Origin: Symbiodinium sp. CCMP2592
Lineage: Eukaryota > Sar > Dinophyceae > Suessiales > Symbiodiniaceae
Direction: 5' to 3'
Assembly: GCA_905221615.1 (NCBI GenBank)
Contig: CAJNDT010000935.1
Location: forward strand, 1-64,000
DNA: 64,000 nucleotides
In this document: piece after piece, positions 1 to 12,837 of the stretch
How positions within the stretch are numbered: position 1 is the first letter of the stretch
Layout of the letters: every line of letters starts with the position of its first letter
Notes under the pieces: model-generated
What the model was told of the DNA's origin: nothing
The model's input: the letters and a program-made list of their open reading frames with translations, nothing else
Database searches by the model: none
Position numbers and translations under genes: made by a program

Positions 1-789
1 AAAACGAGTCGACTCCACTGCTTTCCTGCACTCAACTTACAAGAAGACACCAAGAGAAGACCGAGCACAATGATAACCCGATTACCCAAAAAGTCTATGT
101 TACTTCTCCTTCTTTGCTCTTTGTGTTGTGCAATGGTTCGCAGCGGGGTACAGCACCTGTGCTCCATGTTACACTCCTCTTCTCTTCTCCTTCCGCATCC
201 ATGAAAAAGTTTGACGGCAGATGGGAGAAGGGAATCGAAGGAATGAACTCGGGAAAGGAAAATCCGGGTGGGATCATCTGCTCATCATCTGTTGGCAAAC
301 TGTGTTTGGCCTTTCCATACCCTTGGTCACACTCTTCTCGCTTCTCCTTCATTCGTGCTTCGAGTCTCTGTGTCGAACTATTTGTTTTTCTTCTCCATTA
401 CTGGTAACAAGGAGTCTAAAAAAGAAAGGGGAAGAGGAAACCAGAGTGGGTTCCTCTGCTCCCCTTCGCTTGACACGACTTACATGGGAGGAGGCACACG
501 GAGGGTACCGACTGTAATGAGAAAAGGGAGAAGACAAGTGACAAGCGGAGAGCCAAAAGGTAACCCTCCTCCCCTCTCCGTTTCTCCTGCTTTCCTCTGT
601 GCTCCTCCATTCGTTTGCGTTATGTGTTTCGGTTACCAGAAATGTGTGACATGAAGGAGAACACATAACACGCCTCCTGACGATGATCAGGAGAGGGGAA
701 GCGACAAGGGAAAGTCATCTTGATCCTTTTCCTCATTTGTTTGTGCTCTATAAATCAAAGCCTCTCTGTCCTTCCGTTGCTACACGGCA
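1..789. other. Gene-free leader with weak repeat similarity
   Basis: No convincing gene. The first ~90 bases resemble 1290-1380 (both run from a GTCG.CTCC.CTGCTTT-like start through a GACC/GATCGA.CACA segment), so the window opens inside another diverged copy of the module described at 790-2100. The rest is C/T- and G/A-rich sequence. Short open frames on both strands overlap each other and show no domain or conserved motif. Confidence 0.5.
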
Positions 790-1000
790 AGGGCCGCCAG
801 GTAATCGAAGTAAAGGGCCGTGGGGATAGTCAATGTAGTCATCAACAAGCTTGCTCTTATAATACAAAGTGGAACCATCCTTCCAAGAGGAAACTCCGGC
901 CTTCTTTGGGAAACGAACTACCGGGTGAGGGAGAGATGGCCGTATCCCTTTCAGTACCTTCGTTCTTGCTCTTTTTGCTTCTTCTTCATTTCATCTTTGT

Positions 1001-1226
<226 letters not shown>

Positions 1227-1897
1227 GTGCCTGTCTGTTTCTTGTAAACTAGTGCGAATGGAAGGCGAATGGGCAGAGGAAAGAGATTTCAAAAAAAGTC
1301 GGCTCCGCTGCTTTGCTGCATTGAACTCACACGGGAGATGCAAAAAAGATCGAACACAGTGGCTACTTAAAAGGAGCGATGGGGAAGATGCAATCAGAGT
1401 GGTGGCCATGCCCGCCGTGCAGTTCCGTCACCAACGTTGGCATCAGCAAGCTTGCTCTGACAATACAAAGTGGAACTATCCTTCTAGGACGAAACTCTCC
1501 CCTTCTTTGGGAAACCAATTGCAAAGTGAAGGGGAGATGTGCTGTGCCTCATCGCACCTTCGTTCTTACTTTTGTCGCTCCTTCTTCGTTTCATCTCTCT
1601 CTCTCTCTCTGTCTCTGTCTCTGTTACCTCGATGTTTCTTGTTAACCAGTGCCAATGGAAGGCACCTGGAAAGCGGAAGCCAGATAAGATGTAGTCAAAG
1701 TGGCGGCCAATGGCACCCATACCGTTTCATCAGCAATGTTGACATCAGCAAGCTTGCTCTTATAATACAAAGTGGAACTATCCTTCCAAGAGGAAACTCC
1801 CCCCTTCTTTGAACAGCGAAATACCGGGTGAAGGGGAGATGGCCGTCCCTTTCAATACCTTCGTTCTTGCTTTTTTGTTTCTTCCTCATCACATGGT

Positions 1898-2056
<159 letters not shown>

Positions 2057-2099
2057 TACCTGTCTGTTTGTTAACCAGTGCAAGTGGAAGGCGAATGGA

Positions 2100-3600
2100 G
2101 AAATTGCAACATTCTTGAAATATTGGAAAATCTGAAGTCCAAGGTCCGGAGAATTTTCAACAATTGACATTTTGAAATTGTTGAAATTTTGAATTCCAAA
2201 ATTCAATAATTCAATAATTCAAAACTTTTTTCCCTTTTAAATCACCAGAAATTCAAAAATTTCGAAATGTTGAGAATATTGAAAATTTGCATTCAATATT
2301 TCAAAAATTCAAAATTTTTGAATTTCTATTGATTTAAAGGGGTTTGAATTTTTGAAAAATTGAATTTTGGAATTCAAAAATTTGGAGTTCCAAGGTCCGG
2401 AGAAATTTTCATTTTTTTGAAATATTGAAATTTTAGAAATATTGAATTCAAAAATTCAAGATTTCAAAATTCAAAACTTTTTTCCCTTTTAAATCAATAG
2501 AAATTCAAAAAAATTGAAATTTTGAAAAAATTGAAATGTTGAATTCAAAAATTCAAAAATTTTGAATTTCTATTCATTTAAAAGGGGAAAAAATGAATTT
2601 TTGAATTTTTGAAATTTTGAATTTGGGAATTCAACAATTTGGAGTTCCAAGGTCCGGAGAAATTTCAATTTTCTTGAAATTTTGAATTCAACAATTCAAG
2701 ATTTCAAAAATTCAATACTTTTTTCCCTTTTAAATCAATAGAAATTCAAAAAATTTGAAATATTGAAAATGTTGAAATTTTGAATTCAAAAATTCAAAAA
2801 CTCAATTTTTTTTTGAATTTCTATTGATTTACAATGGATTGAATTTTTGAATTTTTGAAATTTTGAAATTTGGAATTCAAAAATTTGGAGTTCCCAGGTC
2901 CGGAGAAATTTGCAAAATTATTGAAATATTGAAAATATTGAAATGTTGAATTCAAAAATTCAAGATTTCAAAAATTCAAAACTTTTTCCCTTTTAAATCA
3001 ATAGAAATTCAATACTTTCAAAATTTCAAGAAAATTGAAATTTCTCCGGACCTTGGAACTCCAAATTTTTGAATTCCCAAATTCAAATTTTCAAAAATTC
3101 AACAATGCAATTTTTTTCACTTTTAAATGAAAAGAAATTCAAAAATATTGAATTTTTGAACTCAATATTTCAGTATTTTCAATATTTCAAAATGTTTGAA
3201 TATCTATTGATTTAAAAGTGAAAAAAGTTTTGAATTTTTGAAATCTTGAATGTTTGAATTCAATGTTTCAATAATTTTGAAAATTCTCCGGACCTTGGAA
3301 CTCCAAATTTTTGAATTCCAAAATTCAAATTTTCAAAAATTCAAAAATTCAAAAGTGTTTTCCGTTTTTCTTTTTAAATCAATAGAAATTCCAATATTTT
3401 GAATTTTTGTTTTTTTGGATTTGAAATTTTTAAAATTTCAAATTGTTGAATTTCTATTGATTTAAAAGGGAAAAAGTTTTGAATTTTTGAAGTCTTGAAT
3501 TTTTGGAATTCAATATTTCAATAATTTCAATATTTCAATAATTTTGAAAATTATCCGGACCTTGGAACTCCAAATTTTTGAATTTGAAGTTCAATCTGTA
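2100..3600. repeat. AT-rich palindromic array with GGTCCGGA signposts
   Basis: Very AT-rich sequence built from GAATTCAAAAATTC-like words. A GC-rich signpost AAGGTCCGGA occurs in forward orientation at 2141, 2392, 2649 and 2895 (CAGGTCCGGA in the last), and as its reverse complement TCCGGACCTT at 3045, 3287 and 3554. Spacing is about 250 bp. Forward and reverse copies pair symmetrically around position ~2975, so the array is a large imperfect palindrome of tandem ~250 bp units. No coding potential is seen. Confidence 0.85.
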
Positions 3601-3649
3601 CAGACAAGGATACCCGAAAGGCCATCCCCAAATAGACCCTAAAGGTCCT

Positions 3650-3772
3650 ACGTACTTAGGGCTTTAGGGTTTAAGGTCCGTTTAGGGCTTTAGGGTTTAG
3701 GGTCCGTTTAGGGGTTTAGGGTTTAGGGTCCGTGTAGAAGTTTAGGGTTTAGGGTCCGTTCAGGGTTTACCT
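3650..3772 (+). repeat. Tandem ~30 bp repeat of TTTAGGG plus GGTCCG
   Basis: About four imperfect copies of GGGTTTAGGGTCCGTTTAGG-like sequence joining a telomere-type heptamer to a GGTCCG word. The GGTCCG word echoes the signposts of the adjacent palindromic array. Confidence 0.75.
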
Positions 3773-5830
3773 AAACCCCCCAAAAGCAAGTATGACATGG
3801 CCGGAAACTTAAAAAGGGGCGATGATTCTACATACTGGTACTTTTGATTGAGATCCAGGTAGGATTTTAGGAGGGTCTGACGCGGGAGCATAGAACGACT
3901 ATGGCACAGGCAGCCAGCAACAGATGTGGAAGTAGTATGACATGTAGTATTACAACTTGTGACTGCCTAGCTTAATCTCCTCGGTTCCACGTTTTGGCAT
4001 TTTACATGATAGCAGGTCACTCGGCAGCCCAAGCCCTAAACCAGTAGACCCGAAACCCCGAACCGAAAAGCCCGAAAAGCAGAGGATCATCGACCAGAGC
4101 CCGTCAGAACCCCGGTGGAAACGGGGTCTTGGGTTTAGGTTGTTGAAAGGTACGGGCGCGTCGGGTTACGATTTAAGGAGGGACGTAGCGTTCAGGTTTC
4201 TTTGGGGTGTGGGGTGTCTTACACTGGGCGGGTGAGGCGTTGTTTAGGGATTGAACACAGCCTGGACCCACGATAACCAACACAGCTTAGTTCCATGAGA
4301 GGTCCGGAACCCTAAACTCTAAATGCTTCAAACGGAACCTGAACCCGTTGACCCACTATCCGACATGTAAACCCTAGTATAGAATTATTGGGCCCTACGT
4401 ATAAAAGGGGGCATCGGACTTGGAAGGTTTGTGAGAGTTCGGCAATAGGGTTTAGAGGTCAGGGTTTGGGGTGTAGGGCGTAAGAAGTCTTGAGGCGCCC
4501 CTGTAAGAAAGCCCTAAGAAGGTTTGGGGTTTGAAACAGCTGAGTCCGAATAATTTCCAAGATTATTCCTTTGGGTTCCTGAATATAGGTCTACACTATA
4601 TCATCGTAATCCTTCTCCAACATTCTATCAATAAGCTTAAAATCCTAATTATCAGCAAGGAATTGTTGGGTCGACTATGAGGTTTCCTGGGTCTTGACCT
4701 CGGGATTCGCGCTGTCAGTTTAGGGTTTAAGGTTATTATATACGGGTTTGGGGTTAGGGTGTATGGTTTAAGGTTTATAGGGCTAATGATCAGCTTACTT
4801 GTCGGGGCCAAAAATTCTACAAGAAGCTAAACCTCAAACCCTAAACCCTAAACCCTAAGCTACGAAGACGAGCTAGTCGAAGCCTTTCCGGGGGCTCGCA
4901 GCATGATACGCCCACTGCCTACAAGAGCTTCTTTTCAATGTTTGTAAAATTTAGGGTTTAGGGTTTTAGGGCTTAGAACTTCATGTATGCAGTCATATAT
5001 CATGTACACATCTATGCCAGCATGGAGAGTGCGTGTTGAGGGTTCAGGGTTTACAGTTCAGGGCTTACGCCAAGCATCCACGCGAACCTTCAGACTGCAG
5101 CACCAGCTGAGCCGTCAGACAGCTAAACACGAAGATGCAGGATTCGTCAAAATTAGCTGTAAAATGTCAAACTCAAGCCTGCTGGTACCCATTTCTGAAC
5201 CTGCGAGCATCGAAGTACTTGTGCAGGATCACTTGAACCTGATTTCAGAGCTAGAGCTGTTCTTGGGGAATACCGGGTCCCTCTCAACGGTTTCTGAAAA
5301 AGGGAAGCCGGCCCTGTCCTTGCGTTTTAGGGTATCTTCCAGACCCTAAACTTCCTAGATCTCGAACCCTACCCTACACCCGAAACCCTGAGCCACTGTC
5401 GCGCTGCATCTGCTTGCTCGGTGGTAGAAGTGTGCTTAGCAGCGGCTTTGTGACCTTCATTTCACTGGCGCTTCCTTCCTTGCGGCCGGGCAGAGCTTAT
5501 GGCAGAAGGACGGCTTGAGTATCTAGGGTTTAGGGTTTAGAGTCACGCAAACCTGAAAGTGCATGTCAGTTCTGAAGTGGCAGACCAGTTCCACGGGTCT
5601 AATAAGCTACACGACAATAAGGTGCTTTGGGCTTGGCATCACCCGAGTTTAGGCATTAGGTTCGGGTCCATGACTGCTAGTTCTTCTAGACCTTAAACCC
5701 ACAACCAAGACCCGTAAAACATTTTCAAACTCTAAAACCTAAACCGTGTATCCCAAATATGAATACCCTAAAACTTGGCTTCGTCATGGAGGTTTCAGTT
5801 TCGAGGTTTGGCTTGAGTTTAAGCATTTTT
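3773..5830. other. Gene-free stretch with scattered TTTAGGG-like motifs
   Basis: No supported gene. Degenerate telomere-like heptamers appear in both orientations (for example CCCTAAACCCTAAACCCTAA near 4830-4860 and TTTAGGGTTTAGGG near 4950 and 5525). A 120-codon open frame at 4987-5349 (+) has no recognisable motif and runs into the same telomere-like words, so it is not called. Confidence 0.6.
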
Positions 5831-5834
5831 GAGG

Positions 5835-5837
5835 TAT

Positions 5838-5869
<32 letters not shown>

Positions 5870-5907
5870 GCATATATATATACATATATATATATATGTA
5901 TATATAC

Positions 5908-5949
<42 letters not shown>

Positions 5950-5952
5950 CGC
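5835..5952. repeat. (CA)n/(TA)n microsatellite
   Basis: A short ACACACAC run merges into a long TATATA tract with periodic TACATA/TGTATA interruptions. Confidence 0.93.
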
Positions 5953-6266
5953 TATATTTGGGTTCAGAACAAGCAGAATCTATGGGACGTTTGCCGCTCT
6001 TGTAAGAACGTTGCCTTGCAAAGTTTATGTTTGCTTGCTTCTGAGCTCCTACCCAAACCCCACGAAACCAAAATTATGTAACCCCGAAATCCCGAAACGT
6101 ATATATAAACTCTTCCATTCCCCGAAATCTTGAATTATCCAAGGGACGCTTGGGCAATTTACTTCGAAGTGGTTCGAGACTGGTTTTATTTTGCCGGAGG
6201 CTCGGACGTAGACGAAACGGATCTCGAGTGTAGGCAACGCCCTTTCGCCATCGTATGCGTATATGT

Positions 6267-6418
<152 letters not shown>

Positions 6419-7727
6419 CGGCAGGGAGGAGAGAAACATCCACCAACAAACCTCGTAGAAACACTTGAACTTGGCAAAAGTGTCAACCAAGATGAAGACC
6501 TGCATTAACACCTCACACATCCTTTCAACATCTTTCAAAACAACCCAACCCAACGAGCTGAAACAAGACCTTACAGAGCCTATGTTGTGATGAGTATGCG
6601 GCGTCTTCGTTTCTGTTCCACGCAGGACAGAAAGAGCCAACCCTTTCCACATTCAGGCAAGTTGAGGGCTTCCAGACCAGTCAAAGTCAAAAGCATCCTG
6701 AAACCAAGAAACTTACCATGGAGGCTTGAATAGTTAGCAATATTATCCTATCATAGGCGAGTAGCTGTGCAACTATACGAAAAATCTAAAAGCAAGCACT
6801 GTGAAACGTTCAGACTCCTATATTCGAGACCTCTTCATCCTCAACCCAAGTCCTATGATGGGTCCCGGGTCGTGAGAGATGTCCATCCCCAAAGCTTTCA
6901 ATCAAAAAAGCTCGAATCCTATGCCCGAAACCCTGGCTCCTAGGCCCCAACTTAACCCTGAATCCCAAGCCCCTAAACCCTAACCCTGCCCTGCCCTGCC
7001 CTAACCCTGAATCCTTGAACCCTGAATCCCAAGCCCCTACCCACAGGCCCCAAGGGTTTAGGATTTAGGGTTTCGTATTTTGTACAGTTGTACAGTTCTG
7101 CTCTTTGTTTAGGTTCTTGGCCGCGACCCTACAGCAGGGTCGCTTTTCGGCCTAATTGCATGCATGATGGCACAGGATTCCCTTTTGGCCGTGAGTGAGT
7201 GAGTGAGTTTCGTATTCAGGGTTTAGGGTCAAGGTTTAGGGCAAAGTGTTTCGGGTTTAAGGCCACCAGTTTGGGTTCTTTAACATACCCCCAAATCCCA
7301 GAAACCTCCACCCAAACGCTGAACCCAAACCCCCAGATCCTCATGATAAGGACCCCAAAATAGCATACGCTAGCCTTCTGAAGCTCCTATTCATGGGATA
7401 GATATATGCGACCCCAAAAATTCCTATGTATTGTGCAGGGGGATACTCTCCCAAATCATCAGACCGTTTCCTAATTAATATAGAAACATATTACATTCTA
7501 CCATACAGGTACTTGGGACCTTCTGCGATTCATAAAACTTTTTAGGGTTCAATGCGGGGATAGTTTGTACTGATTTCCCCATCGAGTCCCTCTATAGTTA
7601 TTCTGCAGCGTGCGGCATAATGTACCCTAAAGCTCTGTTCTAATAGTTCTGCTCGCAATTATTGAGGCCCTAAAGTACCCGGAGTGGACAACAGCAGTAG
7701 CATAATTGTGAATACTTGTTGAATAAA
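6419..7727. other. Gene-free stretch
   Basis: No supported gene. Holds CCCTAACCCTGCCCTGCCC-type degenerate telomere-like words near 6950-7030 and TTTAGGG-like words near 7060 and 7215. Otherwise nothing recognisable. Confidence 0.5.
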
Positions 7728-7830
7728 GTAGTGGCCTTAATAATTATAAGACTATTTCGGGGGTTTCTTGTTATCATTAGAGTGTATTATACACCGAAAC
7801 GCTATTCTAATTATTGAAGCCCCCATATTA
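7728..7830. mobile_element. MITE-like element, GGGGCCTTAATAATTA family
   Basis: A ~100 bp element with imperfect terminal inverted repeats: GGCCTTAATAATTA at the left and TAATTATTGAAGCCCCCATA at the right. The interior word CTATTTCGGGGGTTTCTTGTTAT recurs in modified form in the copies at 9031, 55178 and 63451. No coding capacity; presumed non-autonomous DNA transposon. Transposase family unknown. Confidence 0.6.
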
Positions 7831-7974
7831 TGTGAAGTTGCTGTCCCTCCAAAGTAAACAAGCAGGCCAGGGATGCCCGACCAGCGCGGAGGCAGGTGTC
7901 CCGCTTTAGTAAGTTTTACACTAAACTGTCACAACCTACTTCAAGTATTGACGCATGCCAAACTTTGCCCGGAC

Positions 7975-8086
7975 TCATATGGGAGTTTCCGAAAATAGGG
8001 GCACCTTATTCTGGGCTCCTCATAATAAGGACCTTACTATTTGGGGTACTATCTTAGAGTCCCCTGTTTTCGGAAGCTCCCATATA
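7975..8086. mobile_element. MITE-like element, TTTCCGAAAATAGGGG family
   Basis: Terminal inverted repeats ATGGGAGTTTCCGAAAATAG and the complementary right end CTGTTTTCGGAAGCTCCCAT bracket ~110 bp. A second full copy lies at 19874-19991. Diverged or truncated copies lie at 34938-35004, about 37608-37702 and 54543-54572. Confidence 0.65.
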
Positions 8087-8893
8087 GCTTATAGGATTTA
8101 TAGCATTTCCAGGAGCTGAGGGCCTCGGTGGACTGGTTTGGGGTTTAAGGGATTCAGAGTTGGAGGGTTTGGGGTGTTATTTGGGTTTAGGGTTCAAAAG
8201 GGTTTAGGCCCGTTTAGTGTTGAGGGTATGGGCCATGGGGTTAACCCGAGCCCTGAGCTTCACATGACGCAGGCAAGCCGAATAGATGCACCTGCACACA
8301 GGCACACAGGCACCTGCGTACTGTAGTAGTTACTACGCCAGTGAGGTACATATCCACATACAGAGACGTACCAGATCTTTGGTACGCATAAATGTGTATA
8401 TGTAGAGGGGGAAACAGCCATGTCTCCTTCCAGTGGTGTTGGTTTATCTCGTGGAAGGGGCATGCGTCTCTTTCTACTGGACGTCCCCCAGAAGTCGAAA
8501 GGCCACCCCCTCTCTGGTGGCTTAGGGCTTGGGGCAAGCACTGATGGTATCGGAATGGTAATTTTCAATGTAGTAGCCCGTATAGAAAATCTCATAGTAT
8601 AGCAACCCTGGTAGCAACCCTGCTAGCCACCCTGGTATAGTCATCCTTACAGATACTCTTCTAATTACTCTCCTACGACTTGTTAGGACAGAGGACACCT
8701 GCAGAAATGCCCTGTGCTGCTCCATCCACACTTGCCTGACACTGAGAGATCCCCAAGTGCAACCTGGATAATTTAGACGGCAGTATTGTCTTGTTTCATC
8801 CTGTCTCACTGCATCCTCCGGGTACACCGAGTCAACACTGTCGCGAAGACCATAGCGGCTGAAGATGAAGATCGCCTTTCAGCACTTCCTTAT
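8087..8893. other. Gene-free stretch
   Basis: TTTAGGG/GGGTTT-rich sequence to about 8240, then unremarkable mixed sequence. Overlapping short open frames on both strands (8138-8827) show no motifs. Confidence 0.45.
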
Positions 8894-8994
8894 AAGGGTC
8901 CATGTACCTACATCGTATATACACCGGCCTTGAAGTAGTCCCTACGTAGGTACCTTGGGGCCGAAGTATATACTATTTGGGCACATGGACCCTT
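8894..8994. mobile_element. Short inverted-repeat element, GGGTCCATGTACC family
   Basis: Ends AGGGTCCATGTACCTACATC and the complementary TTTGGGCACATGGACCCT form a ~100 bp hairpin-capable element. Related copies lie at 61335-61386 and 63723-63817, and one end alone occurs near 17692. Confidence 0.6.
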
Positions 8995-9030
8995 AGGGCT
9001 GAGACTGATTTGCCTCTTTCTGCGGAGGAA

Positions 9031-9137
9031 TAATATAGGGGCTTCAATAAGTACCTATACTATTTCGGGGGTGCTTTGATCTGTTCATAGTACAATGAGC
9101 CCCAAACCCATGTTCTAATTATTAAGGCCCTTATACT
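9031..9137. mobile_element. MITE-like element, GGGGCCTTAATAATTA family
   Basis: Left end TAATATAGGGGCTTCAATAA, right end CTAATTATTAAGGCCCTTAT. Interior CTATACTATTTCGGGGGTGC matches the 7728 and 63451 copies. Confidence 0.62.
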
Positions 9138-9299
9138 ACATCTCGTCGGCGCACACAGCCACCGCAGCACGTGCAACCATCATGCTATTGACAACGGACG
9201 TGAAATTCTAAACTGTACAACACCTGAAGGCTTTCTTGAACGTCTCCAGCTTCCTCGGCCGCCATCCGTTTCGAGTCAGGAGGACACCGTCGCGGCCAG

Positions 9300-10429
9300 C
9301 AGGAATTTTGGGGCTTAGGGCTTACCCTAACCTTATGAAGCTTAAAACCCTAAACCCCTCAAGGTTTTAGGGCTTTGGACGTTTCGTTTCTTTGAGTTTT
9401 GGGGCTTTAGTGTTCTTTTGGGTAATGGATGGAGCTTTGTGGGCCTGGGGTTTAGGGTAGATCTTTGAGGTCTATAAGGGTCCAGTGTTGTTGAGTTTTA
9501 GTGTTTGGAGCTCCAGGGGCTTAGGGGTCGGAGATCTGGGACTTTCGTTAGGGCTTGTAGTTTAGAGTTTCAAGCTTTCGGTTTAAGATTCAGGCTTTAG
9601 GATTCTAGGATTTCGAGTTTTCGGGCTTGGGAGTCTTAGTGTTGTTGGCTTCAGGCCATCGGGTTTAGAAATTTAGGGTTTTCGGGTTTAGGCGGTTTAG
9701 GGTTTCTTCCTGCAAAGTTTTCCTGGAGGCCCAAAACTCTACAAGCAGCAGACTATGGCAGCATGACGATAGGGTTTACTCTTTTCAATCCAACTCAGAT
9801 CCACAGGTTGTTTGCCGCTTGCTTGAGGATTGTAGGGCGTAGGCATGATTTACAAACGGGGCTTACGACGGGGATTGTACAGACTGCGGATTCCTCCTCT
9901 GAAGTTTCCTCTCTCTCTCTTCCACCTGTTCCTCCTTTCAATCTTCCTGTCAAACTGCTTAAAGTCACGAAACCTACGTTCTCACATTTTTTCACAAGTT
10001 CATCATAAACATAGGTAGCTTGCCTGACCTCTTGTACATGTAACCAGGCCACAGCTTTTAGGGTATCTTCAAAGGGCATCGGCACCAAACCAGATAGCCT
10101 CACCCCTAAGCCCTAAAACCCCAAACCCTAAACCCTATAACTCCTAAATCAAATCCAGTAAAAAGTCAGCTGCAACTGTAGGCTTTGAACGTGGCGAAGT
10201 GTTTTGAGCCTTATATGGCCATATGGCGGCCTTATAAATTGGAATGTGGTTTTGGGGCCCATCATACTATAACTAGAATAAGGAACCACCAAAGTAGTAG
10301 GTTGTTATGGAGAATAAGCTGTACAGGGCACGCCTCGGGACTGGATTCCTGCCTAAAGCCCTGCCTGGACCCCAAGAGTACTGTATGTAGAATAATAACG
10401 GCCCTTTATAGATTTTGGCCCATTGTTTA
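9300..10429. other. Gene-free stretch rich in TTTAGGG-like words
   Basis: From 9300 to ~9720 most of the sequence is degenerate GGGTTTAGGG/TTTAGGGC words. From 9720 to 10429 there is mixed sequence with overlapping short open frames on both strands (for example 9763-10008 and 9795-10103) and no recognisable product. Confidence 0.5.
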
Positions 10430-10552
10430 CATACTTTGGTGGTGGTCAAAATTAAGGTCCCTTTTTTTGGGCACCCTAAATTTTAGGTGCCGGATTATAT
10501 TAAGGACCCAAAAAGGGACCATAATGTTGACAACCGCCCATACTTTGGTGGT
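10430..10552. mobile_element. MITE-like element flanked by a 14 bp direct repeat
   Basis: Terminal inverted repeats run GGTGGTCAAAATTAAGGTCC at the left and, complementary, GGACCATAATGTTGACAACC at the right, with a further matching CCCTTTTT inside. The element (about 10441-10535) is bracketed by CATACTTTGGTGGT at 10430-10443 and 10539-10552, which may be a target-site duplication. A related element may lie at 20287-20394. Confidence 0.6.
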
Positions 10553-12418
10553 TTAGGTAAAGCCGAAGCCTGATGGGCATCCAGGTCAAAAGGAGAAAGG
10601 CATGAGGGGAAGCAGTCCCTGCATCAACCGCAAGTAGTATACGATGCCGCCAGTTACCCATACGGCGGATTTCAATCATTTCCACAGTCATCCCCTTACT
10701 TGAGCTTTACATTGAGATTCCTTGTTTAGGGGTTTAGGGTCTAGGCTTAGGTCTTTTGATACTCCGACATGGTTTTGGTCCGATCTTTGCTGTTCTAGCT
10801 GCTTAACGAATGCCGGAGTCTTACAATCATCTTCATGCTTGATGCAACATGTTAGGGCCATGCATGACAACAATACTTCTCGAGTCATTCAAGATAGATG
10901 CTCAAAATTGTCCCTAAACCCTAAACTCTCAGATCGGCAGTCAAATGTGTTGTATGCGCTGACTGAGCCAGAGCCTTGAATCCTGAACAACATCGCGGCC
11001 ACACTCTTGCAGGACAATGGCATACCTGAAGAGTATCCCAAGAGGCGCAAGGGGCGAGGATCGGACGAAGATTCAGTTAGAGGCTTCTGCATAGTATTTG
11101 AATAGTTCATATTCCTGTGTTTTGAAGTTTATGAAATCTTACAAATCAACCAAGCCCGAGAACCCTAAACCTTATACCTCTAGGTTTTAGGGTTGAGGGT
11201 TCAGGGTAAGGGTTTTAGGGTAAAGGCTGTTTTTCAAAGGCTTAGGGTTCTGAATATCGACGGCTTAGGGTTAGGGCTGTGGGTTTAGGGTTTGGGGGCT
11301 TTGGGTGAAGGGCTGGTTTTCAACTAAGGCACTTCAAGAGGAGGCCATCTGGCTTGGAGCAGGTTCAATGTGGATTCGTTTTGCACGGGAGCCTGGGTAG
11401 TTGAAGCGCAAACACTATTTATTCCTTCGGCTTCCTTATTCTGCTTTCAAGATGATGATGCGTATTAAACTATGCCCCAAGACCTTATTCGAACTGTTCA
11501 GGCCCCGTTTCTCAAGCGATTAAAGAAACCCTGGTAGAGCCAGTCCTGTAAAGGAAGCCTGACAGAAGCCCAAGTGTGCCCCTGGATTTCTCAGTTGAAT
11601 ACATATACGTATATATATATATATATTCATATTTATATTATATTATATAGTATGTATGTATGTAGTTGCCGCCCGTGAGACTTCCTACCTGGTGTTTGGG
11701 CTTGGGTTTAAGATTCATACAGGGTTAGGTTTTGTTGGTTTGGGGTTTAGGGTCTCCAATCTAGGATTTAGGATACAGGGATTAGGATTTGGGTAGGGTT
11801 TAGGGTTTAGGACTTTGGTTTGGCGTTTTGGTTGATTTAATTTGGATGCCTCGTTCCAGCCGGGATCAGGCATTGTTCTGGTTAGCATCTGACAGGTTGC
11901 TGGGTGCATCAGGGAGCAGGTTAGCGCGAGTTCTCAATATTAAATGCTGTTGATAGTCAAGGATACTGCATGGAACATGCTGGCATCGATCCCAGTATGT
12001 TCTGAGAGCACAACGAAGGCCAACTCAGAATCGGCATATCTGCCTGAAGCCCTGAAGCCTGAGTAGCAAGCCCTGCGCCCATGTTTCGATTCACGGGTTT
12101 AAACATTACGGATAGAGCTGAAAGATGATACACGCGCCGTAAGCCTGAACTCCTTCCATGGGCGCCATCAGGCCCCTGACAAAAGCGGACAAGGCCCCGC
12201 TGAGGGTTACAGTGTTCTAGCGTGATGCACATGCTCGTGTGGCAATATTCGTTTTGATGTTGCATTCGGAGAGTTCGTGGTCGGATTTGTTATCAGGTCT
12301 ACAGCTGTGTGCAGTCGCTGTGCTAAGTCAGCAGAAATAGCAGCAGCTTGTCATGCTAGAGTTGCTGGTAACTCCGGGTTATGATACCCTGCACATCTGG
12401 TTATGGAGATGTTAGCTT
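10553..12418. other. Gene-free stretch
   Basis: Nothing supported. Contains scattered TTTAGGG-like words (for example 11180-11310 and 11740-11830) and a short AT-rich tract at about 11605-11665. Several overlapping 60-100 codon open frames occur on both strands without motifs. Confidence 0.45.
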
Positions 12419-12502
12419 TTGCTATTACTCGTAGTAGGAGGTGACAGTAGCTCCACCGGAACAACAACTAAAAACTACAACTACAACAACAGCAAGTACC
12501 CT

Positions 12503-12611
12503 CGTACTTCTAGTATTACGAGTAGCAGTAGCAGCAGCAGTAGCAGCAGCAGTAGCAGCAGCAGTAGCAGCAGCAGCAGTAGCAGCAGCAGTAGCAGCAG
12601 CAGCAGGAGTG

Positions 12612-12660
<49 letters not shown>

Positions 12661-12723
12661 CAGGAGTAGTAGTAGTAGTAGTAGTAGTAGCAGTGGTAGC
12701 AGCAGCAGGAGGAGCAGTAGTAG

Positions 12724-12799
<76 letters not shown>

Positions 12800-12836
12800 G
12801 AGCAGCAGCAGCAGCAGTAGCAGCAGTAGTAGTAAT
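12503..12836 (+). repeat. AGC/AGT trinucleotide array
   Basis: A long run of AGTAGC, AGCAGC and AGTAGT triplets with GGTAGT and AGGAGC interruptions. It yields long Ser, Val/Ala and Leu/Thr homopolymer frames on both strands, none of them genes. Confidence 0.93.
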
Positions 12837-12837
12837 G

